Origin: an uncultured Bacteroidota bacterium
GTDB lineage: Bacteria; Bacteroidota; Bacteroidia; Flavobacteriales; Schleiferiaceae
NCBI GenBank assembly: GCA_913057235.1
Contig: CAJXNI010000007.1
Location: 51,205-115,204, forward strand
DNA: 64,000 bases
Direction: 5' to 3'
In this document: positions 47,734 to 56,255 of the stretch, in pieces
Layout of the letters: each line of letters begins with the position of its first letter
How positions within the stretch are numbered: position 1 is the first letter of the stretch
The notes under the pieces: model-generated
The model's database searches: none
What the model was told of the DNA's origin: nothing
Seen by the model: only the letters and a program-made list of their open reading frames with translations
Position numbers and translations under genes: made by a program

Positions 47734-48005
47734 ATAAAGTAGAGACGAACCGGAGGCATATAGCGCATGCGTTTACCTTGCTGATATTCCAAGGGTACTT
47801 TTCCTGGCCGGAGCACTAGCCTGCGTAAAGTGAGGGAAAATCGGCCGTCAAAAGCTAAAAAATTACTGAGGCTCTCAGTCACTAACTGCCAAAAAGTAAT
47901 TCTGCGCCCATCGTTTTTTTGGCCGCAATGGGGGCAGTAGTTTTGGCCTTCTAGCGCTTGTTGGCAATTAAGGCACTGTCTGGTTTTTAGCTCTTTACCA
48001 GTCAT
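47706..48005 (-). CDS. DUF3667 protein, N-terminal part with zinc ribbon (apparently frameshifted)
   Basis: A 99-residue frame that is clearly the start of a DUF3667 protein: a zinc ribbon CLNCQQALEGQNYCPHCGQK at residues 10-29, then LLAFDGRFSLTLRRL-like FLAFDGRFSLTLRRLVLRPG and YQQGKRMRYMPPVRLYFM, at which the first membrane helix begins. It stops abruptly at IMLFS within that helix, and the rest of the family continues in another frame (46990-47733). Together they make a normal-length member. Starts 5 bases after the DUF5103 gene stop on the same strand. Confidence 0.78.
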   Translation of the reverse strand: MTGKELKTRQCLNCQQALEGQNYCPHCGQKNDGRRITFWQLVTESLSNFLAFDGRFSLTLRRLVLRPGKVPLEYQQGKRMRYMPPVRLYFMCSVIMLFS

Positions 48006-48010
48006 TTTTC

Positions 48011-49306
48011 TTAGTAGAGTTCTTCAGAACTAAAAGAGTCAAAACCAATTAGGCGGTCATAACGACTGCCTATTTCACGGTTGTAAATGAGTATTTGGTA
48101 AATATTTTCAGCCTCCCAGTGTGAACCCTCAATGGCCTCAGGAATCACCTTTTGCTCTGAGCTATTATACATGGCGTAGTAATAGTTGTAGTAGCCTTGT
48201 TTTAAAAGCGCTTGGGCGCGATAAGCCTTGCGCGTTTCGTCATATTTCATTTTAAACTCAGGCCTTAGTTTCCAGTCGCTGAGTTGACCAAAAATGTATA
48301 CATCGCCTTGTGCGTAGGGGGCTGGGGCCTCTAATATAAAATCAACCACGGCATAGTCTGCTTCAGTTTCAGAGTTACCCGCATCAAGCCGTCTTACCTG
48401 AAATCTGCCGTTGATGTCAAACCACACTGCATACTCACTAATGGCCCGGGATTCATCTAGCTTGAGGTAGACGGTAAAAAGGCTATCGCGTGTTATGTTT
48501 CGCACGTTTTGGGTGAGGGTCTGTAAATTCTTGATGTCAAAAAAGCGGAATTCATTGAGCCCATGAAAAGTGTTTTCATCATCATACTGATACACCAATT
48601 GACTGTTCTGCAGGAAACGCGGCTTGAGCGTAGTAATGGCATTATCCCAGCGAAGGTTTTGCATCAGGTGTACCTTGAGATCTCTAAAGGGGTTTTGAAT
48701 CACATAATTGGGGTGACTAATGGTGAAGTCTATCTCTTGATGCGTATTCATTTTGTCTACATTGGTGGCTCTGCGTATGGTGGCCCCCACATTCACTAGC
48801 TCTTCATACACCATGAATCTTCTACTCAAGACTACATCATTGACATCATCATTTCTGAAAACTACCAACAGGTAATTTCCTGACTTTTTCAATTGCATTT
48901 GTTGGTTTGGGAGGGTTAAACTGTAATGCGTGTAAGGGATAAGGGCATTAAGGGAGTACTCAAAATCCTGAATGTAATCCTCACTAAAATTCCCCAGGTA
49001 ATCAGTGTTCATAAGGCCGCTTTGCTTCCAGTCTGCATCACAGTGGTACACTGTGTATGAATAATTCACAAAGTCTTCATAAAGGTCGTCAAAAGAAAGA
49101 ATGAGCCTTTGTCCAGAATTTAAAGCAATTATGGGTGGCCCCAGCGGATTTCCTAGTGGATGTAATTTCACAGTTTTAATGCCTGCTTGGTATACGTGGT
49201 CTTCAAAAACCAAATCCCTATTCTGATAATAGGTATCAATGGCATATTGCGCAGATAAAATTGAGCTGTTTAAAACGAGAAGAAGAAGAAAAATAAAGTT
49301 TTTCAC
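48011..49306 (-). CDS. Type IX secretion system plug-domain protein (DUF5103)
   Basis: A 431-residue exported protein with a signal peptide (MKNFIFLLLLVLNSSILSAQ). The N-terminal beta-sandwich has VKLHPLGNPLGPPIIALNSGQRL, LSFDDLYEDFVNYSYTVYHCDADW and NTDYLGNFSEDYIQDFEYSLN (in part), which are diagnostic of DUF5103, the family of the Plug protein that caps the T9SS SprA pore. The C-terminal part has an E-set/CBM48-like FGQLSDWKLRPEFKMKYDE. It probably acts at the outer membrane with the T9SS translocon. Divergent from nqrA. Confidence 0.88.
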   Translation of the reverse strand: MKNFIFLLLLVLNSSILSAQYAIDTYYQNRDLVFEDHVYQAGIKTVKLHPLGNPLGPPIIALNSGQRLILSFDDLYEDFVNYSYTVYHCDADWKQSGLMNTDYLGNFSEDYIQDFEYSLNALIPYTHYSLTLPNQQMQLKKSGNYLLVVFRNDDVNDVVLSRRFMVYEELVNVGATIRRATNVDKMNTHQEIDFTISHPNYVIQNPFRDLKVHLMQNLRWDNAITTLKPRFLQNSQLVYQYDDENTFHGLNEFRFFDIKNLQTLTQNVRNITRDSLFTVYLKLDESRAISEYAVWFDINGRFQVRRLDAGNSETEADYAVVDFILEAPAPYAQGDVYIFGQLSDWKLRPEFKMKYDETRKAYRAQALLKQGYYNYYYAMYNSSEQKVIPEAIEGSHWEAENIYQILIYNREIGSRYDRLIGFDSFSSEELY

Positions 49307-49378
49307 AAAGAAAAAATCAGTAGTTTATAAATTTGTTATAGAGTTAATTACCAATTACTTAATTGCTAAAAATACCTC

Positions 49379-49399
49379 TATTTAGAAAGGTTCTAAATA
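49379..49399. promoter_or_regulatory. Perfect 9-bp inverted repeat, candidate operator ahead of nqr
   Basis: TATTTAGAA at 49379-49387 and TTCTAAATA at 49391-49399 are perfect inverted repeats around AGG. It lies in the 170-base divergent region between the DUF5103 gene and nqrA, 34 bases upstream of the nqr -7 box. Size and symmetry fit the site of a dimeric repressor or activator, such as a metal- or redox-responsive one, but the protein is not known. Confidence 0.5.
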
Positions 49400-49432
49400 T
49401 ATCAAAATAGAGCGCTAACCATAGGTACTTGT

Positions 49433-49440
49433 TAATTTTG
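49433..49440 (+). promoter_or_regulatory. Promoter -7 box for the nqr operon
   Basis: TAATTTTG matches TAnnTTTG exactly, 37 bases before the nqrA ATG. No clear -33 TTTG occurs 19-21 bases upstream, so an activator at the 49379-49399 inverted repeat is possible. Confidence 0.48.
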
Positions 49441-49476
49441 CGGCCAATTTAAGATAGAATTTCTGATTCTACCCAC

Positions 49477-50832
49477 ATGGTAAAACAAGTTAAAATAAAA
49501 AAGGGTGTAGACATAAAGCTGCGCGGTATCGCTGAGCAGATTTATGAGAACGCTGAGCCGTCAAAAAGTTATGCAATTAGGCCGAGTGATTTTCCGGGCA
49601 TACGTTTAAAGCTTAAGGCTCGCGAGGGTGACGAGGTGCTGGCCGGAGACGCTATCATGTTTGATAAAGATCGTCCGGAGGTTGTGATACCCTCGCCCGT
49701 GAGCGGTGAAGTGGTGGAAGTAGTGCGCGGTGCTAAGCGTAAAATTTTGGAAGTGCGCATTCTGCCTGATGCCGAAACCAGATATAAAGAAGTGGGTAGC
49801 GCCAAGCCTGAGGATTTAGACCCAGAAACCATCAAGAATAAAATTATTGAAGCCGGGGCATGGGCTCATATACGTCAACGTCCCTATAATATTATAGCCA
49901 GTCCGGCCGATAAGCCTAGAGATATTTTCATCGCTTGTTTTGACTCGGCTCCATTGGCGCCCGATAGCGATTTTGTGGTGCACGGCCAGGAGGCTGAGTT
50001 TAAGGCTGGAGTGGAAGCCTTGAAAAAGCTCACTAGTGGTAAGGTGTATTTGGGAGTAGACGGAAAGATCAATCCCTCTAAGGCGTTCACGGGAATTAAA
50101 GATGTTGAATTAATCGGTTTTAATGGCCCTCACCCTGCTGGTAATGTAGGGGTTCAAATTCACCACCTAAAGCCAATTAATAAGGGTGAAAGAGTGTGGG
50201 GCCTAAATTACCAGGATGTAATTATATTAGGAAGAGTCTTTACCGAAGGCCGTTACAACGCTGCCAGACATATTGTACTCGCGGGCTCTCAGGTTGAAAA
50301 GCCCCGTTACCATAAGGTGTTAATTGGAACTTGTATTAAAAATTTCATTGAGGGTAACATCAAATCGGGCGAAAGCCGCTACATAAGCGGAAACGTTTTA
50401 ACGGGTACACGCATATCACCAGAAGGCTATCTTGGTTTTTACGATACCATGTTTACCGTTATACCTGAAGGTGGTGATGAACAATTTTTTGGGTGGTTAA
50501 CTCCCAACTTCAACAAGTTTAGCATCTCAAGAGCTTTGTTTTCATGGTTAAGCCCAGGCAAGCGTTATGAACTAGATGCTAGTATGAACGGAGAAGAAAG
50601 AGCTTTTGTTGTTACCGGGGAATATGAAAAGGTTTTTCCTTTTGAAATATACCCGGTTCAACTACTTAAGTCAATTATGATAAAAGATATAGAGGCCATG
50701 GAAAATCTTGGAATTTATGAAGTGGCTGAAGAGGATTTTGCCCTTTGCGAGGTGGTTTGTACCTCTAAAATTCCCGTTCAAACAACGGTGCGTGAGGGCT
50801 TGGATTTAATGGTGAATGAATTAGGAGCATAA
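49477..50832 (+). CDS. nqrA: Na+-translocating NADH:quinone reductase subunit A
   Basis: A 451-residue soluble subunit of Na+-NQR, peripheral to the membrane. KIKKGVDIKLRGIAEQ at the start, PGIRLKLKAREGDEVLAGD (barrel-sandwich domain), FDSAPLAPDSDFV, GPHPAGNVGVQIHHLKPINKG and SPGKRYELDASMNGEERAFVV match NqrA throughout. First gene of the six-gene operon; 11 bases separate it from nqrB. Confidence 0.97.
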   Translation: MVKQVKIKKGVDIKLRGIAEQIYENAEPSKSYAIRPSDFPGIRLKLKAREGDEVLAGDAIMFDKDRPEVVIPSPVSGEVVEVVRGAKRKILEVRILPDAETRYKEVGSAKPEDLDPETIKNKIIEAGAWAHIRQRPYNIIASPADKPRDIFIACFDSAPLAPDSDFVVHGQEAEFKAGVEALKKLTSGKVYLGVDGKINPSKAFTGIKDVELIGFNGPHPAGNVGVQIHHLKPINKGERVWGLNYQDVIILGRVFTEGRYNAARHIVLAGSQVEKPRYHKVLIGTCIKNFIEGNIKSGESRYISGNVLTGTRISPEGYLGFYDTMFTVIPEGGDEQFFGWLTPNFNKFSISRALFSWLSPGKRYELDASMNGEERAFVVTGEYEKVFPFEIYPVQLLKSIMIKDIEAMENLGIYEVAEEDFALCEVVCTSKIPVQTTVREGLDLMVNELGA

Positions 50833-50843
50833 AAAGAAGGAAT

Positions 50844-52022
50844 ATGAAGTTGTTTAAAAATCTCTTAGACTCAGTTAAACCCCACTTTGAAGAAGGGGGA
50901 AAGTTTGAGAAGCTGTACCCCGTGTATGATGGCTTTGCCACTTTCTTGTTTGTACCGGGCCACACCAGTCACTCTGGTGCACACGTGAGAGATGGTATTG
51001 ATTTAAAGCGTACCATGGTGACCGTAATTCTGGCCTTAGTGCCTGCATTATTATTTGGCATGTGGAATGCCGGAGACTTGCATTATGCCGCACTAGGTGA
51101 AACCGTGGGCTTTTGGGATAAATTTTTCTTTGGCGCTATCAAAATAGTGCCTATGATAGTAGTGTCTTACGCAGTAGGCTTAGGAATTGAATTTGCCTTT
51201 TGTGTAATTAAGAAGCACCAAATTAATGAGGGATATTTGGTAACCGGGATGCTTATTCCCCTAATTATGCCCATTGATATCCCTTTGTGGATGGTAGCCC
51301 TTTCAGTGGTATTTGCTGTGGTAATTGGTAAAGAAGTTTTTGGGGGTACGGGCATGAATATTCTAAATCCTGCTTTAACAGCCAGAGCTTTTGCCTTTTT
51401 TGCCTACCCAACCTACATGAGTGGAGACCAAGTATGGATTAACACTTCTACTGATGCCGGACAAAGCGTGGTTGACGGTTATTCCGGAGCTACTGTTCTA
51501 GGAAGCTACGCCACGGGCGGAGAGGTGCAGTATAGCGTGATGGACATGTTCTTAGGAACCATTCCCGGTAGCATTGGTGAAACTTCTACGGTAGCCATTA
51601 TCATTGGGGCTATTATGCTTATTTTCACAGGAATAGGAAGTTGGAGAATAATGCTCAGTGGGGTTGTTGGCGCCATTGTAATGGGATTAATCTTTAACGC
51701 AGTAGCTCCTTATGCAATATCTCCAGAGCAACAAACCTTTATGGCGGTTCCTTTTTGGCAACAGCTTATTATGGGTGGCTTTGCTTTCGGTATTGTTTTT
51801 ATGGCTACTGACCCAGTGTCAGCTGCTCAAACCACACGGGGTAAATGGATATACGGTTTTTTGGTAGGTCTTTTTGCTATCATGATTAGAGTATTTAACC
51901 CAGCTTATCCAGAAGGAATAATGTTGGCTATTCTATTTATGAATGTAATGGCACCTTTAATTGACCACTACGTGGTTCAGGCCAATGTTAGTAAACGTAA
52001 AAAACGACTTAAAGTAGCGTAA
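50844..52022 (+). CDS. nqrB: Na+-translocating NADH:quinone reductase subunit B
   Basis: A 392-residue membrane subunit with about ten helices. It carries the covalent FMN site motif SGAT (in VVDGYSGATVLGSYATGG), where the Thr binds FMN, and the conserved HVRDGIDLKRTMVTVILALVPAL and NILNPALTARAFAFFAYPTYMSGD (in part). NqrB forms part of the Na+ path and the quinone site. Sits between nqrA and nqrC in the standard order. Confidence 0.97.
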   Translation: MKLFKNLLDSVKPHFEEGGKFEKLYPVYDGFATFLFVPGHTSHSGAHVRDGIDLKRTMVTVILALVPALLFGMWNAGDLHYAALGETVGFWDKFFFGAIKIVPMIVVSYAVGLGIEFAFCVIKKHQINEGYLVTGMLIPLIMPIDIPLWMVALSVVFAVVIGKEVFGGTGMNILNPALTARAFAFFAYPTYMSGDQVWINTSTDAGQSVVDGYSGATVLGSYATGGEVQYSVMDMFLGTIPGSIGETSTVAIIIGAIMLIFTGIGSWRIMLSGVVGAIVMGLIFNAVAPYAISPEQQTFMAVPFWQQLIMGGFAFGIVFMATDPVSAAQTTRGKWIYGFLVGLFAIMIRVFNPAYPEGIMLAILFMNVMAPLIDHYVVQANVSKRKKRLKVA

Positions 52023-52025
52023 ACT

Positions 52026-52775
52026 ATGGCATTAGATACAAATAAAAACGGCTACACTTTTCTGTTTGCCTTTATTATGGTAGTGGTGGTAGCGGCTCTT
52101 TTATCAGCAGCTGCAACTTCCTTAAAGCCCGCTCAAGACGAAAATATTCGTCTGGAAAAAATGCAGAGCATCCTGGCTTCGATAAACATCGAAGTAGATC
52201 GTGATGAGGCGGGTGAGGCATACAAAAAGTACATTAAAGACGAGGTAGTTTTAAAAAACAACCAAAGAGTAGAAGGCATCAATGCCTTTCAAATTCAGCT
52301 TGCAAAGCAAATGGATAAAAGTCCTGAGGAACGCGAAGCGCCTCTTTACATTGCCGAGAAAGAAGGCTCTACTTATTACATAATCCCGCTGCGTGGTAAG
52401 GGCCTTTGGGGTCCTATCTGGGGTTATATTTCTCTTAAAGAGGATGTAAACACTGTGTACGGAGCCACTTTTGATCACAAGAGTGAAACTCCGGGCTTGG
52501 GAGCGGAAATAAACACTCCGGTTTTTATGGAGCAGTTCCAAAGCAAAAAAATTCTCAAAGACGGAAATTTTAGCGGAATACAGGTTACTAAAAAAGAAGC
52601 GGTTGGTGATTACCAAGTAGATGGCATTAGTGGAGGTACTATTACCTCTGTGGGCGTAGAGGACATGATTAAGGATTGCATGGTATCTTATGTAGACTAC
52701 CTAAAGCAACAAAATACTAGCAAGACCGCTACCAATTCGAGCTCAAACAAAACTAACCTAGCAACTATTCAATAG
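52026..52775 (+). CDS. nqrC: Na+-translocating NADH:quinone reductase subunit C
   Basis: A 249-residue subunit with one N-terminal membrane helix (FLFAFIMVVVVAALLSAAAT) and a periplasmic FMN-binding domain. RGKGLWGPIWGYISL and HKSETPGLGAEINTP are typical; the covalent FMN Thr is in VDGISGGTITSVGVEDM. Here the motif reads SGGT rather than the SGAT of well-studied NqrC. The C-terminal 20 residues are Ser/Asn/Thr-rich. Confidence 0.96.
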   Translation: MALDTNKNGYTFLFAFIMVVVVAALLSAAATSLKPAQDENIRLEKMQSILASINIEVDRDEAGEAYKKYIKDEVVLKNNQRVEGINAFQIQLAKQMDKSPEEREAPLYIAEKEGSTYYIIPLRGKGLWGPIWGYISLKEDVNTVYGATFDHKSETPGLGAEINTPVFMEQFQSKKILKDGNFSGIQVTKKEAVGDYQVDGISGGTITSVGVEDMIKDCMVSYVDYLKQQNTSKTATNSSSNKTNLATIQ

Positions 52776-52781
52776 ATAGAT

Positions 52782-53468
52782 ATGGCTGAAGTAACAGAAG
52801 CTGTTGAAAAACAGAAAAAGCAAAGAGAGCCGCTCTTTGGCAAAAAGAATAGAAAGTTAATCAGTGACCCTTTAGACGACAGTAACCCTATTACTGTGCA
52901 AGTACTGGGAATCTGCTCGGCTTTGGCAATTACCGTTAAGCTTTATCCGGCCTTGATTATGTCCATTTCAGTTTTGTTTGTGATGGGTGTGGGTAACGTA
53001 GTTATTTCGCTTATGCGGAATGTTATACCCAACCGTATTCGAATTATTGTGCAGTTGGTGGTGGTAGCATCTTTGGTTATTCTGGTAGACCAAGTGCTAA
53101 AGGCCTACGTGTATGATGTAAGCAAAGAGCTTTCGGTATTTGTGGGACTAATTATTACCAACTGTATTATTATGGGGCGCTTTGAAGCCTTTGCCCTTGC
53201 CAACAAGCCTTGGAAATCATTTTTAGATGGTGTGGGCAATGCCTTTGGTTATGCATGGATTCTGTTGGCCGTAGCCTTCTTCAGAGAGCTTTTAGGTTCG
53301 GGTGCATTATTCGGGTACCAGGTTATTCCAGACAGCTGGTACCTTAGTAACGGTGGATTTTACTCCAACAATGGTTTGATGCTTTTACCTCCTATGGCCC
53401 TTATTACCGTAGGCATCATTATTTGGGTGCAGCGTGCCAAGAACACTAAACTTATTGAAGAAGACTAG
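52782..53468 (+). CDS. nqrD: Na+-translocating NADH:quinone reductase subunit D
   Basis: A 228-residue membrane subunit with six helices; together with NqrE it holds a membrane [2Fe-2S] centre. [20 protein letters not shown] contains the conserved Cys, and [18 protein letters not shown] the second. Family length and gene order are standard. Six bases after nqrC and five before nqrE. Confidence 0.97.
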   Translation: MAEVTEAVEKQKKQREPLFGKKNRKLISDPLDDSNPITVQVLGICSALAITVKLYPALIMSISVLFVMGVGNVVISLMRNVIPNRIRIIVQLVVVASLVILVDQVLKAYVYDVSKELSVFVGLIITNCIIMGRFEAFALANKPWKSFLDGVGNAFGYAWILLAVAFFRELLGSGALFGYQVIPDSWYLSNGGFYSNNGLMLLPPMALITVGIIIWVQRAKNTKLIEED

Positions 53469-53473
53469 TAGCT

Positions 53474-54091
53474 ATGCAAGATTTAGTAAACATTTTTGTT
53501 AAGTCCATTTTTGTTGAGAACATGATTTTTGCCTACTTCCTGGGCATGTGTTCGTACTTGGCGGTGTCTAAGAAAGTTAGCACGGGTGTGGGCTTAGGCG
53601 CAGCGGTAATCTTTGTATTGGGCATTACGGTTCCTGTGAACTACCTCTTAGAGAATTACGTCCTTAAAGAGGGCGCTTTAAGTTGGCTAGGGCCACAGTT
53701 TGCTGAGGTTGACTTGAGCTTTTTATCGTTCATTATGTTCATAGCAGTGATTGCCTCTATGGTGCAATTGGTTGAAATGATTGTAGAGAAATTTGCTCCC
53801 GCTCTTTATGGCGCATTAGGTATTTTCTTACCTCTTATTGCGGTGAACTGTTCTATTTTGGGCGGTTCATTGTTTATGCAGGAGCGCAATTACAACTCCA
53901 TTACAGAAGCATCGGTTTTTGGTTTAGGTAGTGGTGTGGGTTGGTTTTTAGCTATTGTAGCTATTGCCGCCATTCGTGAGAAAATCCGATATTCAAACAT
54001 TCCTGCTCCTTTGCGGGGTTTGGGGATCACATTTATTGTTACCGGGCTAATGGGTATAGCCTTTATGGCGTTTATGGGAATTAAGTTGTAA
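53474..54091 (+). CDS. nqrE: Na+-translocating NADH:quinone reductase subunit E
   Basis: A 205-residue membrane subunit with six helices, an inverted-topology relative of Nqr[23 protein letters not shown] bears one conserved Cys and [19 protein letters not shown] (in part) the other; both ligate the shared [2Fe-2S] centre. Length and order are standard. Confidence 0.97.
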   Translation: MQDLVNIFVKSIFVENMIFAYFLGMCSYLAVSKKVSTGVGLGAAVIFVLGITVPVNYLLENYVLKEGALSWLGPQFAEVDLSFLSFIMFIAVIASMVQLVEMIVEKFAPALYGALGIFLPLIAVNCSILGGSLFMQERNYNSITEASVFGLGSGVGWFLAIVAIAAIREKIRYSNIPAPLRGLGITFIVTGLMGIAFMAFMGIKL

Positions 54092-54114
54092 TTATTTTAA
54101 AAAGGACTTAAAAG

Positions 54115-55422
54115 ATGGTGTTTTTAGCAACAAGTACAGTAATTATATCAAGTGTAGTAGTATTTGCGCTACTGGTATTTTTACTAGTATCAATATTATT
54201 AGGGGCCAAGGCCAAATTAACGCCAAGTGGTCCGGTTACACTGAATATTAATGGAGAAGAAAAGCAAGTTGATTCGGGTAACACTTTGTTAACCACCTTA
54301 TCGGAGCAAAAAATATTCTTACCCTCGGCTTGCGGTGGTGGCGGTACCTGTGCCATGTGCAAATGCCAGGTGCTTGATGGCGGTGGTGAAATTCTTCCTA
54401 CGGAAGTAGGCTACTTTACCCGCAAAGAAGTACAAGAAAACTGGCGTTTGGGTTGTCAGGTGAAGGTTAAGAACGACATGAAAATTAAGGTGCCGGAAGA
54501 AATTTTTGGTATCAAAAAATGGGAGTGTGAGGTGGTTTCAAACTACAACGTAGCCTCCTTTATTAAAGAATTTGTGGTGCGGTTGCCCGAAGGTGAAAAT
54601 CTGGATTTTCAAGCTGGTGGCTACATTCAAATTGACGTTCCTGAATGCGAGGTGGACTTTAAAGATATTGATATTACCTCACACCCTAAGTTAAATCGTG
54701 ACCCGATGGATTTTAAATCGGAGTGGGATAAATTTGGCTTGTGGGACTTAAAGATGAAGAATGATGAGCCTATTTTTCGGGCTTATTCCATGGCCAACCA
54801 CCCGGCTGAGGGTAACATCATCATGCTGAATATTAGAATTGCCACCCCACCATGGGATCGTGCCAAAAATCAGTGGATGGATGTAAATCCCGGTATTTGC
54901 TCATCCTACGTTTTCGGCTCTAAGCCTGGTGACAAAGTAACCATTAGCGGCCCTTACGGAGAGTTCTTTATCAAAGAAACCGAAGCTGAAATGCTCTACA
55001 TTGGTGGAGGAGCGGGCATGGCGCCCATGCGTTCGCATTTGTTCCATTTATTCCATACCCTAAAGACTAACCGAAAGGTTTCGTACTGGTATGGTGGTAG
55101 ATCTAAGCGTGAGCTTTTCTACCTAGACGATTTCCGTCAGATTGAAGAGCAGTTTCCTAATTTCTCTTTCCATGTAGTGCTTTCAGAGCCTACTGAAGAA
55201 GATAATTGGAAGGAAAAGAAAGATATGGAAGATCAAGGAGATGGTTTTACCGGATTTGTGCACCAAGCGGTTATTGACCAGTATCTATCTAAACACAATG
55301 AACCAGAAGAAATTGAATTCTACTTTTGCGGACCGCCACTTATGAATGCGGCTGTGCTTAAGATGGTAGATGATTGGGGAGTACCCCCCGAAAATGTTTC
55401 CTTTGATGATTTTGGAGGATAA
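54115..55422 (+). CDS. nqrF: Na+-translocating NADH:quinone reductase subunit F
   Basis: A 435-residue subunit that takes electrons from NADH. One N-terminal membrane helix is followed by a ferredoxin domain with the [2Fe-2S] ligands in SACGGGGTCAMCKCQV and RLGCQVKV, then an FAD domain (FRAYSMANHPAE, around residue 222) and an NADH domain (MLYIGGGAGMAPMRSH, YWYGGRSKRELFY, FYFCGPPLMNAAV). The end FDDFGG is the standard NqrF tail. Last gene of the operon, followed by a strong terminator. Confidence 0.98.
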   Translation: MVFLATSTVIISSVVVFALLVFLLVSILLGAKAKLTPSGPVTLNINGEEKQVDSGNTLLTTLSEQKIFLPSACGGGGTCAMCKCQVLDGGGEILPTEVGYFTRKEVQENWRLGCQVKVKNDMKIKVPEEIFGIKKWECEVVSNYNVASFIKEFVVRLPEGENLDFQAGGYIQIDVPECEVDFKDIDITSHPKLNRDPMDFKSEWDKFGLWDLKMKNDEPIFRAYSMANHPAEGNIIMLNIRIATPPWDRAKNQWMDVNPGICSSYVFGSKPGDKVTISGPYGEFFIKETEAEMLYIGGGAGMAPMRSHLFHLFHTLKTNRKVSYWYGGRSKRELFYLDDFRQIEEQFPNFSFHVVLSEPTEEDNWKEKKDMEDQGDGFTGFVHQAVIDQYLSKHNEPEEIEFYFCGPPLMNAAVLKMVDDWGVPPENVSFDDFGG

Positions 55423-55452
55423 AAAAAAGCGGCCATCAGGCCGCTTTTTTTT
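55423..55452. terminator. Bidirectional terminator between nqrF and the ExbB-like gene
   Basis: AAAAAAAAGCGGCC ATCA GGCCGCTTTTTTTT forms a 6-bp GC stem extended by A/T pairing, directly after the nqrF stop. Runs on both sides let it end nqrF and the convergent gene that stops at 55457. Confidence 0.9.
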
Positions 55453-55456
55453 GCTC

Positions 55457-55783
55457 TTAAATAAACCGTGCGATTCGGATGTACAGGCGGCTGATTAGAA
55501 AACCAATGAAGCCATAAAGGGTAGAAATCATAGAGACCTTAAGTCCACCTACAAGCATGGCTGTTGAGACCTGTCCCATGGCTTGAATAGCTTCAAAGGC
55601 CCGAAACAAACCCAAGAGTTGCCCCAATATACCCACCGCCAAGACCAAGAGTCCGCATTCTTTTACCAAGTTTAAACTTCCTTTACCACTTACATGCAAT
55701 AGAATGAACACGAATATACCCACTAAGCAAATACTTATCAGGGTCATGAAAAGCGGTCCTCCCGCTTTGAATAAATCAATCAT
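55457..55783 (-). CDS. Short MotA/TolQ/ExbB-like membrane protein
   Basis: A 108-residue protein with three membrane helices. The arrangement FKAGGPLFMTLISICLVG at the N-terminus and the core ILGQLLGLFRAFEAI, VSTAMLVGGLKVSMISTLYGFIGFLISRLYIRIA is that of MotA/TolQ/ExbB proton-channel proteins, with the long cytoplasmic loop absent. Full family members exceed 200 residues. No TolR/ExbD partner is next to it. It may be a minimal channel or a membrane protein of a different role; function uncertain. Confidence 0.82.
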   Translation of the reverse strand: MIDLFKAGGPLFMTLISICLVGIFVFILLHVSGKGSLNLVKECGLLVLAVGILGQLLGLFRAFEAIQAMGQVSTAMLVGGLKVSMISTLYGFIGFLISRLYIRIARFI

Positions 55784-55891
55784 AATACAACTTGTTTTTG
55801 TTTGCTGTAAAGCAATTCCAAAGACCTTTATTTTGCTAAGTCAAAAACCTTATTTGCGCGGTTAAATCCCGTTGATCATTGTGAGAATGCG

Positions 55892-55907
55892 AATATGAGC
55901 GCATATT
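55892..55907. promoter_or_regulatory. Short inverted repeat upstream of the LytTR regulator
   Basis: AATATG and CATATT flank AGCG, a 16-base symmetric site 55 bases before the probable start at 55962. It may be a regulator binding site; there is no other evidence. Confidence 0.25.
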
Positions 55908-55961
55908 TACTGCGAGAAAGTAATCAAATACCTCTTATTCTGGAGCGGGGCTATATTAATA

Positions 55962-56255
55962 ATGGGCCTGATTTACCGAAGCTTTTTAGGGAGCTTTTGG
56001 GGCGCCTTAACCTTGGCAGCTTTGTTACTGCCAGGTGCTGCTTTGCTAAGCATAGGATATCACAAATGGCGCAGGGAATCCAAAGGTTTATGGCGTTGGC
56101 TGCATTTAATCTACCTACTTATTTTTTCGCTCTACGTAGAGTGGTTAGGTTTAATCGCTGCCTATTGGTTAATATTTGAAATGGAGGTGCAGGCAGTTCC
56201 TCCTGTATTGGTCCGGCATTTCTTTGGCTCTACATGCTCTTTTTTGTGGTTATAG
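55962..56255 (+). CDS. Membrane sensor part of a LytTR regulator (apparently frameshifted)
   Basis: A 97-residue frame with two clear membrane helices (FWGALTLAALLLPGAALLSI, and WLHLIYLLIFSLYVEWLGLI continuing to AAYWLIF). After EMEVQ it becomes polar and meaningless (PPVLVRHFFGSTC) and stops at 56255. In the overlapping +2 frame a third helix, PAFLWLYMLFFVVIEER, runs straight into a LytTR domain. The natural reading is one gene of about 660 bases broken by an indel near 56180-56220. Three helices plus LytTR is a known regulator layout in Bacteroidota. Confidence 0.6.
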   Translation: MGLIYRSFLGSFWGALTLAALLLPGAALLSIGYHKWRRESKGLWRWLHLIYLLIFSLYVEWLGLIAAYWLIFEMEVQAVPPVLVRHFFGSTCSFLWL

